A DNA stretch of 64,000 bases from Neocallimastix lanati (nom. inval.) (Eukaryota > Neocallimastigomycota > Neocallimastigomycetes > Neocallimastigales > Neocallimastigaceae). The position numbers were made by a program, and so were the translations under genes. Positions 27,070-39,442 of the stretch are shown here, piece by piece. The notes under the pieces are model-generated. The model worked only from the letters and a program-made list of their open reading frames with translations, made no database searches and was not told where the DNA came from. Location of the stretch: assembly GCA_016946835.1 (NCBI GenBank), contig JACVTC010000074.1:762001-826000 (forward strand). The letters run 5' to 3'. The stretch's first letter is position 1; each line of letters opens with the position of its first letter.

Positions 27070-29631
27070 TTAATTAGTCTTTTGATCGGCTAAAGTTTTA
27101 TCCATGTAGTAATGAACATGATCAGGAGAGCCGGAACCTTCCGGTTCAATAACTTTAACAAATTCATGAGCAACATCAGTATCTAAGGTAGATGGTGTTC
27201 CTTTACACATAGAAGCATCTCCATTTTTTTCATTAATTTTTCTGGTGTCATTCATAGCATATCTATACTTCTTTGGAGTAACGTCTAAGTGGAATTATAA
27301 TAATAAAAAAAATATATATTAATATTAAAATTTATATTAAAATTTTTAATCATAATGACTTATTTTCTTATTTATGAAGTCATAAAAAAAAAATAAACAT
27401 TAAAAAAATTTTATTGGTATGATTAATAAATATCATGATTATTTATGGAAAAGATTCAAGGAATATTACCTTGATTGAGGAGAGCTTTAGATTGGTCGAT
27501 ATCAATAGCAACGTAATGATTTTCAAGAGGAATATCATTAAATACGCTGGCCTTGTCAGACTCTATAAAGTAATTACCGTCATCAAAAATAACTTTATTA
27601 CCATTAATGCAAATTTTAAAGACTCCGCCTTCTTTAATGATATCACCATCCTCAACACAACCAGCTTCAACGATATTTGATATTTCTGTGGCATGATCAT
27701 CATCCGTATCAGTACATTGATTGTAAATACCACCAACAACAATAATTCCAGATGAATTTTCAGAACATGCAGCAACTGTTGAAGCTGGAGCATCCGCTAA
27801 GGCAACACATGAATTAGATGAACTACCTACGGTACATTTAATGATTGGAAGATTATTGCTTATGTCACTATTCATAATATAACCGGCCATTGAAGTATCC
27901 TTCACACAAGAAGTCAGTGAACCTCCCGAAATCGTACAGACGAATAAATTACCAGTGGTTGCTGAAGTAATTAAGGTTGCAGAAGAAGCTAAGGTATCAC
28001 CACTTCCAATGTAGTAGTAGACTCCATCATCAGATTCAGTACCTAATTGTAACAATACCATTTAAATAAAAATTAAATTTGTATTTAATATAGGAATGCT
28101 TAGTAAAAATAATTTGATAATTTCAAAAAAATAAAATCAATTACAATTTTCTCCTGTGATTGGATCACATGAAGAACCTGATGGTTCTTCAACTCCTCTT
28201 CCTATTTATATTAGAAAAATTTTGAAGTGATAATTAAAAAAATGATTAGTTTTCCTTTGCAGTTTTTATGATGTTTGACATTCATTGAATACTATAAAAA
28301 GTTAAAAAAAAAAAAAAATACTTGATATTTACTATTGTAGGAGGTGGTAGTCTTCACACAAATACCACTGGTACAAGTATAATAATCATCGCAGTCATTA
28401 GTGTCTCCATCACAGTAGTTCTTTGGTCTTTCAGTGATAAGAGAGGAGGAAGTAGTCACACAGTACTCATCTATTAGTATTAAATACACACACATACAAG
28501 AAAAAAAAAAAAGATTAGTCCATAAACCATAATTGTTATTACACAAAGAATGATATTTACATATCATCATGTAATATCAATTCAAAGTCACTTCACATAA
28601 ATATATATATTTTTTTTTCATTGTATAGAATTTACCATTGAAGCCCGCATTGAAAACAAGCATAGCAGGAGTGGTGTTGGAAATAGCTGCCTTAGTACTA
28701 ATAACAATACCTGAATTATCATTATCACTGGTGTTTAATCCTCCGAATGGAGCTGCAGTGATAACCCCTGTTTTTCCCTTTAAAATGTAAGATGCTTCTG
28801 AAGAAGCAGAAGCTGGAAAAGCAGTACCAATAGGAAGTTTAAGAATTTCATTACTATCTTTATCAACAATGATAACTTGATTAGTATTTGTGGTAGTAAT
28901 TGCATCAGTTTCATCTGTAGCTACATCCTCTGAGGGAATAGAATAATATTTATTATCTACGAAAACGATACCTGCTCCTCTTTGACATGTATCACTTATA
29001 CATTGGAAAAGTACTAATTGACCAGCAGTTAATTCAGTCGATTGATCAGTAACAGCAGTAGCAGTGGCTGCATTAACAGAGAACACGTTATAACCAGTAG
29101 TCATAGTGGCTAAAGCATTATCCTTGATACAGTTGGAAGATCCAGCAATAGATGGATAGAGTTTATTATCCTTTAGACAGACAGCATCAGCTGGATCAGC
29201 TGATTCACCACAACTTTCACCACAAGAATCAATAGCTTTAATTTAAAAAGTAATGTATTGTAATTGAATTGATTATAAATTTGTTTATCAATGAAATGAT
29301 GAACAATAAATAGTTCCAAAAAAAAAAAAAAGTGAAAAAAACATTAATAATTTAATGAAAAAGTATCATTTAGTATTTTAGTTTTATTATTAAATAAATA
29401 TAATGGAGAAACTTACTTATTCCTAAAGCATTAACTGTACTCAAAATACCAAGGAATAATAAATTGACAATACTTCTTTTTTTTTTATAAAATTGAAAAA
29501 AATTGTCATGATATAAATGATTATTTTATTGAAATATACAATGGAATCAATATTAGTTAATATTCAAGAATAATATATAATGTATTATTATACAGAATAA
29601 ATATTAACTTTAAAAATTTCTTAGCAGACAT
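27070..29631 (-). CDS. Gene 8: secreted Cys-rich modular protein, 553 aa, 7 exons
   Basis: Exons (minus): 29609-29631, 29417-29472, 28636-29235, 28333-28470, 28145-28201, 27470-28042, 27070-27284; 1662 nt ending at TAA. Residues 1-26 are the signal peptide (MSAKKFLNIVNLLFLGIL ... VNALGI). Residues 27-226 are module A (DSCGESCGESADPADAVC, LYPSIAGSSNC, LFQCISDTCQRGAG). Residues 227-272 are the Cys exon (YCVTTSSSLITERPKNYC, NDCDDYYTCTSGIC), close to gene 2. Residues 273-291 are a linker (RGVEEPSGSSCDPITGENC). Residues 292-482 are module B (DGVYYYIGS, LFVCTISGGSLTSC, AGYIMNSD, PIIKCTVG, ICINGN), longer than usual by an extra Cys-containing insert. Residues 483-553 are the tail (KYRYAMNDTRKINEK, HYYMD). 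The Cys-exon donor was set at 28333 (AATA before GTAAAT), because the next GT would leave phase 0 and break the linker frame. First-intron donor is GTTAAT. Confidence 0.85.
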
Positions 29632-29816
29632 TTTTTACTTTAATTCAAAAAAGAATCTTACAACCAGAAAGTAAGTTTATATACAAAAGAATTATTTACA
29701 AAAAAAAAAAAAATATACAATTTTTTTTATAGTTTTATATTTGTTTTAAATAAAAATAAAAACTTTTTATTTTTATTATTTTATGAGTTTTAAAAAATTT
29801 TTTTTTTTTTTTTTTG

Positions 29817-29860
29817 GTAATTTCAAAGAAATTTATATTATTTTAAAAAAATAGACTTTA
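29817..29860 (-). promoter_or_regulatory. Family upstream element, gene 8
   Basis: Conserved block 186 bp before the ATG (ATATAAATTTCTTTGAAATT in gene orientation). Confidence 0.6.
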
Positions 29861-30508
29861 TTAATTTTGGTAATGTACTGGAAGGTGATAAGGATTTTGA
29901 TATGTAAAATAGAGTTAGACCGGTTTCCATGAAATGTATTATCCATCAAAACTTGAAATTTCGAAATTAAATTTTTTTTTTTTTTTTTATTTTTTTTTTA
30001 AATTGGAATTTAAAAATGGAAATGTTTAAATTAAATTCATTTTAAAATTTCAAATATTAATATAATACAAATTAAAAAAAAAAACACAGAGATAGAAACA
30101 AAAAACCAATAAATTAAAATATTACATATTTAAATTTAGAATGGTAAACAATTGAAAAATAGAATTTAATTACAATAGACGTTCTTAATACTTTATTAAA
30201 AATAGTATTTTATAGATATTTATTAATATTAATAAAAAAAATATGATAATAATAATAATAATAATAATTATTATAATAATAATAAATAATATTATTATTT
30301 TTATTTTTAAATAAGAAATATAAAAAAAAAATTAAATATAATATATTAAAATAATAATTATAAATGAATAAATAATATTTTGTTAATTAAATTTTTAAAT
30401 AATTGAATAAATTAAATAAATTATAAATTTCAATTTTATATATTGAGAAATTAACATTTAATTTTAACATTCCATTTATAAGAGTATAGATTTTCAATGA
30501 AATTAATA

Positions 30509-30583
30509 AATAATAGAGAATTTTATTTCATTGATATTTTTAAAATTAATTAAAATATCAATGAAATAACATTCTCTATTATT
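30509..30583. repeat. Long inverted repeat (32-bp arms, 11-nt loop)
   Basis: Arm 30509-30540 and arm 30552-30583 are reverse complements with one mismatch in 32. The stem continues imperfectly outward. A foldback element, MITE remnant or hairpin RNA are all possible. Confidence 0.8.
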
Positions 30584-31127
30584 TCAACTAATTTTAATAA
30601 TAGAAATTATTAAATTAAAAAAAAAAAAATGATTATATTCAATTTAATTAATATATTAATTTTAAATAAAAAAATAATTTATTATGATTTGCAATATTTA
30701 GAATAATAATAATTATAATAATTATTATCAGGAGAGGATGAAAACATTTGTATGAATTTATAATTTATTTTGACAAATTACAATATTAATAATTAAAAGT
30801 TCACTTCTGAGTAGGTTAATATCCAATAAAAGTTATTAATTAATAATCTAAACTATATAATAAATAATGATAAAATTTAATAATAATATATTATTTAATA
30901 AGAATATAATTACAAATTACTATCAACAAATAATAAATAATGATAATAAAAATAGGAAGAAGGAAGGTTTGAACTTAAAACTTTTCTTCACATACCAAAA
31001 TATAAATGTAAATAATTAAATAAATAATTTTAATAATATTTCAATAGAAAAAATAAACAGAATAAATTGAAAATAATAATACATAAATTAAATGAATATA
31101 ATAATTAATAAAAAAATATTTATAAAA

Positions 31128-31132
31128 AAAAA

Positions 31133-31177
<45 letters not shown>

Positions 31178-31273
31178 TAATAAATAATTAATAATAAATA
31201 ATAAATAATAATAATAATAAATAATAAATAATAATAATAATAAATAATAATGATAATAATGATGATGATGAAA
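31128..31273. repeat. AAT microsatellite
   Basis: Runs of AAT interrupted by TAAATAATAAATAA units. Confidence 0.8.
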
Positions 31274-31635
31274 AAAATTAAAAAATAAAAGCAATTCATT
31301 ACAATATAAATATTATGATAAATAATATTTCAAATACTACTTTTAATTTTTATATACAAATAACATAATAAATAAGAATTATTTTTGTAATATCATTTAT
31401 AATAATATAAATATATTTTTATTTATTGTTTCGTTATATACAATGAAAAAAAAAAATATAATAAATAAATATAAATGTATGTTCTTTTTATTATTTTTAT
31501 ATTTTAAAGTTTTCTACTATATCATAAATAAACTATTTCAACTAAATAAAAATTTTATTCATTAAAGATTCATATTCAGATGAACAAAAAGTTCATTTAT
31601 ATTTTTTTTATTAAATATTGTAAAAGAGAAAAAAA

Positions 31636-31681
<46 letters not shown>

Positions 31682-31698
31682 AAAAGTATTTTGTAGGC

Positions 31699-34600
31699 TT
31701 AATTAGTTTTGTTGTATTCATTGGATGCATCTGATTTCTTTTTATATTCAGAAATATCACTTTTGTGGTTGGTACACATGTCCGAATTATTACTTCTATT
31801 TATAATTTTGCTATTGGTGTCAGTATATCTATATAAAATAGTATCATCAACTAATTTTTAAATTTTAAATTTTTAGAAAAAATTATATATAAAGTTATAT
31901 AAAAAGGAGTTAAATTTTTTTTTTATTAAAATAAATAGTATATGCTAAATTGTTAAAAAAAAATTTTTTTTTTCAGTTTTATCTACTTTTAGAAATAGTA
32001 AAGTCAATGATTCATTTTAAATTTTTATTGTAAACTCACCATTCTTGACGACACTTGTGGCATCGAGATCAACAATGACATAGGCATTAGCGTCTGAACC
32101 CAGGAAAGTATTGGAAGCCACACCAACAACATATTTACCAGCACTTTCATCTTTTAATTCAATACCTACGGCAGCCACCTTCTTAACGCAAAGTTTAATT
32201 TTGTCGCTATCATTCGTATCCTTATATAACTTACCGGAATCAATATTCGTACAGTCTTCAGCACCAGAAACAGCAGCAATTTGACAATCATTATTCTTAT
32301 CACAGGAAATGAAGGAATCTGCAGCACCATTTTGATTTTTAAAGTATCCAACCTTGGAAAGTTGTTCGCACTTACCGGTTTCACAATGATATAATTTTCC
32401 ACTGGTTTTTAAATTACCACTATCTCCGAAGCTGTCATCTGCTACGTAGTATCCCTCATCACCTATTTTTTTTTTTAATTTTAAGATAGTAATAAAAATA
32501 AATTATTACAATTCTGTCATATATATTGATATTATATCTTATTAATGAAAAATTATAGGTAACAAACTTACATGTTCCACTATTATTCGCAGCAAGAGCA
32601 GAACATGGTCCTGCAGAACCTAAAATTTGATAGTTATAAAAAGAGTAATATAAATAAATCATTCTTTCTTTAAAAAAAAAAAAAATAATACTTTATGAAA
32701 GTGAAATTATAATAATAATAAAATTTACATGTTTCAGCATCTTTAAGCGTTGTATTATTTGATTTAGTGTATTTGGAAACAGTACTTCCAGTACATGCAT
32801 CGGAAGTTACCACAAGATACTTAGCGGCATTACTTTCATTATTATAGTATATGATAGTATTATCTTCAACTAAAAAAGCCAAAAAAGAAAAAAAAAAAAA
32901 AAAAAAAAAAAAATAATTTAACAAGAAAGATTCTTTAATAGAGTATCCATGAATTATTAGTCAAAAAAAAAAAAAAAGTTACATCTCAACAATTTTTATC
33001 TTATCTTACAGTAATATTAAATACAAAATATACTTACTGTAGGAGAATATGGCTACACCGACAACGTTTGTAGCGGTCTTAAGATAAACAAAGTGAGTAG
33101 TATCTACAGGATAGAAGTATTTATTGGTTCCATCAGCTGTAATATCAAATATTTTAGCGGATTCCACATCGAGTTCGTATCCACTGTCGTACTTCAATTT
33201 TCCATTGGTAATGATACTGGTGAGGTCAAGCTCAGTACCTGAGGTGGTACAACCACCAGTGGTACAATAAACTGGAGTAGTACTACCATAGGTTGTCATA
33301 CCTGAAGTAGCCTGACATACACCGGCCTTACAGTCATAGATCTTTAAATTGGAAGCATTTTCTACCGAAGCAGCAGTAACCACCTTATGGTATTGATAGT
33401 CACATTGATTGGAAGGAGCTACGGTTTCGACAAGTAATAAACCATTTTCATTAGTCAAGGGTTCGCAATCTTGAGTAATTGGATCACAATCATATTTTTG
33501 GAATTTGCCCTCTTGTCCCGAAATCTCCACAAGATACTCACCAGCAGGTACTATATACAATAATATGAAATATTAAAAAGATAGCAACACAAATTTATAC
33601 GCCACAAAAAAATATTAATATAGGAATTATAAATGAAAATAAAAAAAAAAAAAGAAAAAAAAAAAATGTAACAATTATAGCAAAATTTATATATTTAATA
33701 ATTATAAAAATATTTAATCGCCTCAATTAAGTATTAATAAATCATTAATAATTCAATTAAATAATGATCAACTATTCATAATAACAAAAAATATATATAT
33801 ATTACCTGGGTTATCTCCTCTGGTACAAGCACCACCTGTACATGTGAAAAGATTATCTAATATTGTACCGGAACAGAAATTGTCAGTTCTTTTCTCTAAG
33901 GCATTTGTTCCATACTTACGATATAATTGATCTATGAATGATATTTTTTATTTTTTTTTTAAAAAAAAAAAAAAAGAAATAAATTATAATCAGTTAAAAA
34001 AAATATTAGGTTATTTGTAATAATAAAATAAAATTATATAATATAATAAAAAATTTCATATTTATTATTTGATAAACAAACAATAATTTAAAATTTTGGC
34101 TCTCCAGCTCTAAAATGTCACTTACCATCAAGAATCTTATTGAGAATGATGTAATCGTTAGCAATTTTAATTGGTATCATAGCATTTTCAGTATTTGTAC
34201 CTGTGAAAATATTGTTATTAGCTAAAGTACCAATGACGACGTATTCCCCTTCCGCGGAAGACAATACTTTGATATCATCGGCAAGACAGAGATATTTTGT
34301 GGTGCCTCCATCAGAAGTGATTAATTGACCTATCTTTCCACTACAGGCATTAGCATCATTAGCATCTGTAACTGTTTCTCCATTAGTGGCTGCTGTAGCA
34401 CCACTTCCATTCACTGGATAATAGCTACCGGATGAAATGGCGTAACCATTGGTTTTGGTACAAATGCTATCCTTATTACAGTCATAGATGGCGATCTTTT
34501 CAGCATTTTCTGTATAATCAGTAGATACAACATCTACTACAACATTCGCATTTTCCTTATAGAGGTGGACACTTTCACCCACTAAATTTAAAGTGATAGT

Positions 34601-35562
34601 ATTATCCATTTTCTTAATAATAATACTATTACTTGTAGTCGCAGCCCCAGTAAATATATTATCCTGGACGTTGGACATAATATATAAAGCTTCACTTCCG
34701 AATCCAATATCAAGGCTATCAGTAACACAAAGATTATTATCAGCTGTCTTTAATTTTCCTACATTACTACCACAATTCTCCACAGTACTAACTGTATTAC
34801 TTCCAGATTTACTTACGTAATAATAAGCTGGATCAGAACCGGTAATATCCTTTATATAACCATACGTTTTTTGACATACATTTTCATTTGTACATTCCCA
34901 AAGCGTTAATTCAGTTCCACCAGAAATGGATGCTGCGGTAGTGTCAGCTAAATCTGTAGCTGAGATTAATTTTGAATTTCCTTCCATTACGTAAATACCT
35001 TCACTAATTATTTTTGCAGAGCAAGCTCCTCCCTCTGTGACACCATAAATTCCAGAATCTTTAATACAGTAGTGATCTGTACTGCCGGAACATGAACTGA
35101 CATTAAGATCATCTGCACAATTTTCAAGAGCTACATATAACAAAAAAAAAAATAATAATGATATTTATAATTTCATTAATGAAATATCAATAAATGATAA
35201 TACCCTATTTATTATTAACTACAGTATTTCGTGTAATAACTCAAATTATATTAACTTACCAGTTGAAGTGACAGATTTAATTCGGCTACCAATAATAAGT
35301 AACCCGATGAAACTGCATTGATAACAATATAATCGAATTTAATAAACAATATTTTTTTTTTAACATTTTATAATTTGTATTAATAATTATATATTTAATT
35401 AGTCTAATTTACAATAGATTATTTCAATTAACAATTGCATAATGCATATTCTAAGTAACACATTTTTTTTAAAAAATAACTTTTTTTCATATTATATATA
35501 TATATATATTTAATTTTATATTAAATCCTAAATCTTTACCTTATAATTTTCTTACTGAACAT
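31699..35562 (-). CDS. Gene 9: large composite secreted Cys-rich modular protein, 827 aa, 9 exons
   Basis: Exons (minus): 35540-35562, 35260-35312, 34126-35130, 33806-33931, 33038-33550, 32729-32869, 32572-32619, 32040-32462, 31699-31850; 2484 nt ending at TAA. Residues 1-25 are the signal peptide (MFSKKIISFIGLLIIGSR ...). Residues 26-360 hold two tandem A modules (ENCADDLNVSSCSG, HYCIKDSGIYGV, LWECTNENVCQKTYGYI; then IAIYDCNKDSICTKTNGYA, both ending in a NNIFTG/DNIFTG type block). Residues 361-402 are an aberrant Cys exon (NFCSGTILDNLFTCTGGAC) lacking CDxYY. Residues 403-573 are a diverged module (GEYLVEISGQ, IYDCKAGVCQATSG). Residues 574-620 are a short exon seen in no other member, residues 621-636 a linker (CSAGPCSALAANNSG), 637-777 a B module (EGYYVADD, LYHCETGKCEQL, VGYFKNQNG, SFISCDKNNDC), and 778-827 a short tail (LYRYTDTNSKIINR). 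All introns after the first are phase 1, so the layout looks like an exon-shuffled fusion of two family units. Confidence 0.85.
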
Positions 35563-36619
35563 TATTTTCTAAAAAAGTATAATTTATCTTGTGGAGAGAT
35601 AAAAGTAATAAAATTAAAGGATTTTTTTTTAATAAAAAAAGTTTTTTTATTTTACAAAAAGTAAATATTTATATAATAAATATACAATACTTATTATAAA
35701 ATTCAAACTATTTTTATTTTTTTGAGGAAAAAATTTTTTTTCCGAAATTTCAACGAAATTTATATTTTTTCCTAAAATAGAGTTTATCCCCTTCATTATT
35801 GAAAAATAATTTAAAAAATTATACAATATAGAACCTCTAAATTTCATTAGCAATAGCCAAAATAACAAAATAATAATTATCAAATAAATCGTATTATTCA
35901 AATTTAATTGTATCAGTTATTGCTAATATTTCATTTATCTTTTATAAAATATTGGGATACGAAATTTAAAAAGTAAAATTTTAAAAAATAAATTCATTTT
36001 AAAATTTCAACATTTCATTTTTTTTTATTTTTATTTTTATTTTTTTTTTATAAGAAAAATAGCCTTAATAAAATAGTTACAAAATATTTTATTAAAATCA
36101 TATTGAAATAATATAAATAATTGTTCTAATGAAATTACTTTTTACATTTATAATATATTTAATATTAATTAATTATAGTAAATAGTATTATAAAAATTTA
36201 ATTATTTTATGTTTCAGTTTATTCATTTAATATTAATATATATATTATTTAAAATATATATATTTATTCATTAATATAACATTATATATATTAAATAAAA
36301 ATTATTTAAATATAATTTATTAATAAATAGAATACAAAAATAATAATTTAAAATAATAATACTAATAAGTAATAATAATAATAGTAATAATAAATAATAA
36401 TATTTATAATAGTAATAATTATAATAATATTGATGACGATTTTTATAATAAATTATAATAATAATAATAATAATAATTTTTTTCTTTATTTTCATAAAAT
36501 TATTGAAATTCCCTTCCCGAAATTCTACTGGAGACTATCCTTAATTATGCTGACATATTTATTATCATGAATCTAATTATGTTTATTAATAATATATTTA
36601 AAAAATAATTTTAAAAATA
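35563..36619. other. Intergenic, tRNA-Met 1 to gene 9
   Basis: Upstream element of gene 9, then AT simple sequence. The open frames here (35647-35901, 36271-36495) are translated low-complexity DNA. Confidence 0.6.
35744..35786 (-). promoter_or_regulatory. Family upstream element, gene 9
   Basis: Conserved block 182 bp before the ATG (ATATAAATTTCGTTGAAATT in gene orientation). Confidence 0.65.
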
Positions 36620-36692
36620 TGCGAAGTGTGAGGTTCGAACTCACGACCTTAAGATTATGAGACTTACGCGCTGCCGACTGCGCCAACTTCGC
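36620..36692 (-). tRNA. tRNA-Met(CAT) 1, elongator
   Basis: 73 nt including the discriminator A. Acceptor GCGAAGT pairs with ACTTCGC; D-stem GCGC/GCGC; anticodon loop CTCATAA; T-arm GTGAG-TTCGAAC-CTCAC. The arrangement TAAGT-CTCATAA-TCTTA matches eukaryotic elongator tRNA-Met (U-U at the top of the anticodon stem). No intron. Confidence 0.95.
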
Positions 36693-36756
36693 TTTCATGA
36701 TTTTTCGAAATATTTTTAATTGAAATTTAAAATTAATATTATGGATTAGCTTTTGT

Positions 36757-37993
36757 TGTTACCAAAACTAATGGATTTAGGATTAAATTTCACTATTAGA
36801 TCAATTGAAATTTAATTTCGTTAATGACAAAAATTATTTTAATTAGATTTTAATTATAAAAATGAATATTAGAAACATTAACTAATTGGAAACCAAAGGG
36901 TTTGGACTCATTTATTAAAGAAAATCAATTTAATTTAACCCTTAAGAAATTGTCAAAAATAACTTGAAGAAAAATAACAATACCTCTATATAGAATGTAA
37001 CTATCACACATTGATATTCCCGCTAAAATTGTATTCATTAGAAAGCTACGGATGAGAACTACAATAAATATTAATTTCAACCCTATTGAACAACTAGGAG
37101 ACGAGATATTAGGCTTTAAAGAAATTTTAATTATAAAAAATAATTTAATTATTTTTAAATAAAACCTTAGATTATTAATATGAAATTTATATAGATAAAA
37201 TCTCTTAATTTGAAATTTATATTACTAATTTATATAAACAAATATTAATGATTAAAAATAAAGAATTAGTAATTAGTAATAGTTTTATAATATTTTAAAT
37301 AAGTTATTAGTTTTATATATTTTATTATAATATAATTTTATTAAATTATTTTCTAAAAGATTATAAGGAATTCTTTATAATTCTAAAGATTTCCAAAAGA
37401 AAATTTTTAATTAGTTTTACTCGTTTAATTCATTTTGTTTTTGTTTTATTTTATATTATTTTATTATTAATTAGTTTTAGTATAAAATTGGTTAATGAAT
37501 AATTATATAGTTATTTTATTAAAAGATTCTTATCAATATTATTTTATTATTATATTTTATATATAGTTTATAAACATGTATGAATATATTCAGATTAAAA
37601 TGTATTATTTATTTATATTGTTAATTATTATTTTTGTTTAGTATAAAAAGGAATTGAGATTCCATACTTTAAAATTCTTCGTAAGATTACTAACCTAAAT
37701 AACCTTAAACTTGTAAATTAACATAACGTTAGTATATTAATTATAACAATAATAATTCTTAATATCAATCTTAGTAAAATTTATTATTAAAATATATTAA
37801 ATAAAGTTCTAATAAAATATAATTCTTAAAGATTAAATTCTTAATTATAAAACTTTGAGTGTGTCAATAATTATTTAAATTGAATTAATTGTTATAATTA
37901 ATACAAACATCTTCACCTGACCAATTTAACCCAAAACTCGAGAGTCTTTACGCAATCGTAACCTTTCTCATAAACCAACCCAACAACTTAACA
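36757..37993. mobile_element. LTR-like element E1 (about 1.24 kb)
   Basis: Begins TGTTACCAAAAC 65 bp upstream of the tRNA-Met 1 5' end and ends AACTTAACA, so it has TGTTA..TAACA termini typical of an LTR. Similar along its length to E2: both contain CAAAGGGTTTGGACT, TTTAACCCTTAAGAA, GAAAGCTACG and CCTGACCAATTTAAC in order. No internal ORF. Flanks (TTTGT / TTTTT) are an imperfect target duplication. Likely a degenerate solo LTR. Confidence 0.65.
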
Positions 37994-38344
37994 TTTTTTT
38001 ATTAAATTTTTAAAAAAATAATAACACACACTTTACTACCTCCAAATAATATAGATAATAATTATTTCTTTTTTTTTTAAAAAAAAAAATGAAAAATAAA
38101 ATTATATGGTAATAATGCTACTTTTTTGAATTTTATTACACTTAGAGTTAATTACAATTAATATCACGTATTTGATGCTTTTTTAAAAGTTGTTATCTTT
38201 TACATTTCTTAAAAAATCTGTATTATTTAAAACCTAATAATAATTATTAAATGAAATTTTATAAAAAAAATTTAAAAGAAATATACTCTATTTAAAATTG
38301 AAAAACGAAATATGAAAAATAATTATTTTCTTTTATTAAAATAA

Positions 38345-38382
<38 letters not shown>

Positions 38383-39442
38383 TTAATTATTAAATTATAA
38401 AAAAAAAATAAATTGTTATTTACAAGCATTTATTAGTCCTCCTTATTATCTTATTATTCTTTTTTACTTATAATTGATTCTTTTATCTTTTTTATTTTTG
38501 TTTTAAAGACGCAATTATTGATAAACTTTAAAACTTTATTAATCAATTCATTCATTAATCAGATGAATATTGTTTTTTTAACAAAAAAATACACATAGTA
38601 ATTAACAAAGATAAATATTGCTTGTCCTAATTGAGCATAAAAGTTTTTTTTAGATAGTAATGTGAAATAAAAATAATACACAAAATATGGTGTATAAATA
38701 TATTAAAAAGAAAAGGACCTTAGGAAACCAACCTCAACTTCAAGATTATGACATTTTAGAATAATCAGCAGTAATGATTTGGTTCTTCTTTTTTATAATT
38801 TAAATTAATAAATAATATATACATCTCTATACCTCTCTTCCACTAAAAAAAAGAAGTTATTGAATATATTAAATAAATTGAATTTAACAAATAGAAATTT
38901 ATTTTGTAGGAAATAAAAACTATACTTTTCATTAATGTTAATATCCATAATGTATTGATTTTAATAATTATTAAACTAATATTAATAATAATGACACTTA
39001 TTATTTTTCATTATTAATTTGAAAAAAAAAAGTTAAAATGAATATCATAAAATAAAAAGTAAACTTCTTTCTATTCTATTTTCGAATAATTTTAGTTATT
39101 ATTAATAATTATATAAAATACTTTTTATTAAATACTTTATTTTTATAAATACATTTAATTTTTTATTTTTTTTTTATTTTTAAAAAAAATATTACAAAGG
39201 AAATTGAAAATAGAAATAAAAAGAATAAAATTAAAAAAATAAAATGACTATTGAGTTTATTTTCTTGTAAAAACAAAATATCTTTTTAAACTATTTCAAT
39301 TTTTACATTAGATTTAAATTTTAGCTATTTCTATTTCTATTTTTCTTTCTTTTTTTTCTATATTACTTGAAGTTTTATTTACATTGCTATTTCATTTATA
39401 TGAAGTATTCTTTAGTGTAAATGAATAATTCTAATTCTTTTT
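37994..39442. other. Intergenic downstream of gene 10
   Basis: AT-rich, poly-A/T and a short ATT tract (about 38348-38390). No gene or RNA seen. Confidence 0.6.

Larger units (their letters stand above)
29632..31698. other. Intergenic with hairpin and AAT repeats, gene 9 to gene 8
   Basis: No gene seen. Contains the long inverted repeat at 30509-30583 and AAT tracts; an open frame at 31088-31294 is only translated AAT repeat. Confidence 0.6.

Noticed and set aside
28145-28322. Gene 8 Cys exon ending at the GTATTT donor at 28321
   Set aside because: That would end in phase 0 and shift the linker out of the SSCDP frame shared by paralogues; the GTAAAT donor after 28333 keeps phase 1.
31088-31294. 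68-codon minus-strand open frame rich in Leu, Ile, Tyr and His
   Set aside because: It is translated AAT/TAA repeat; composition follows the microsatellite and no family motif or splice context exists.
36620-36692. Initiator tRNA-Met
   Set aside because: Eukaryotic initiator begins A1..U72 with A54 in the T-loop; this one begins with G, has TTC in the T-loop and the elongator anticodon stem.
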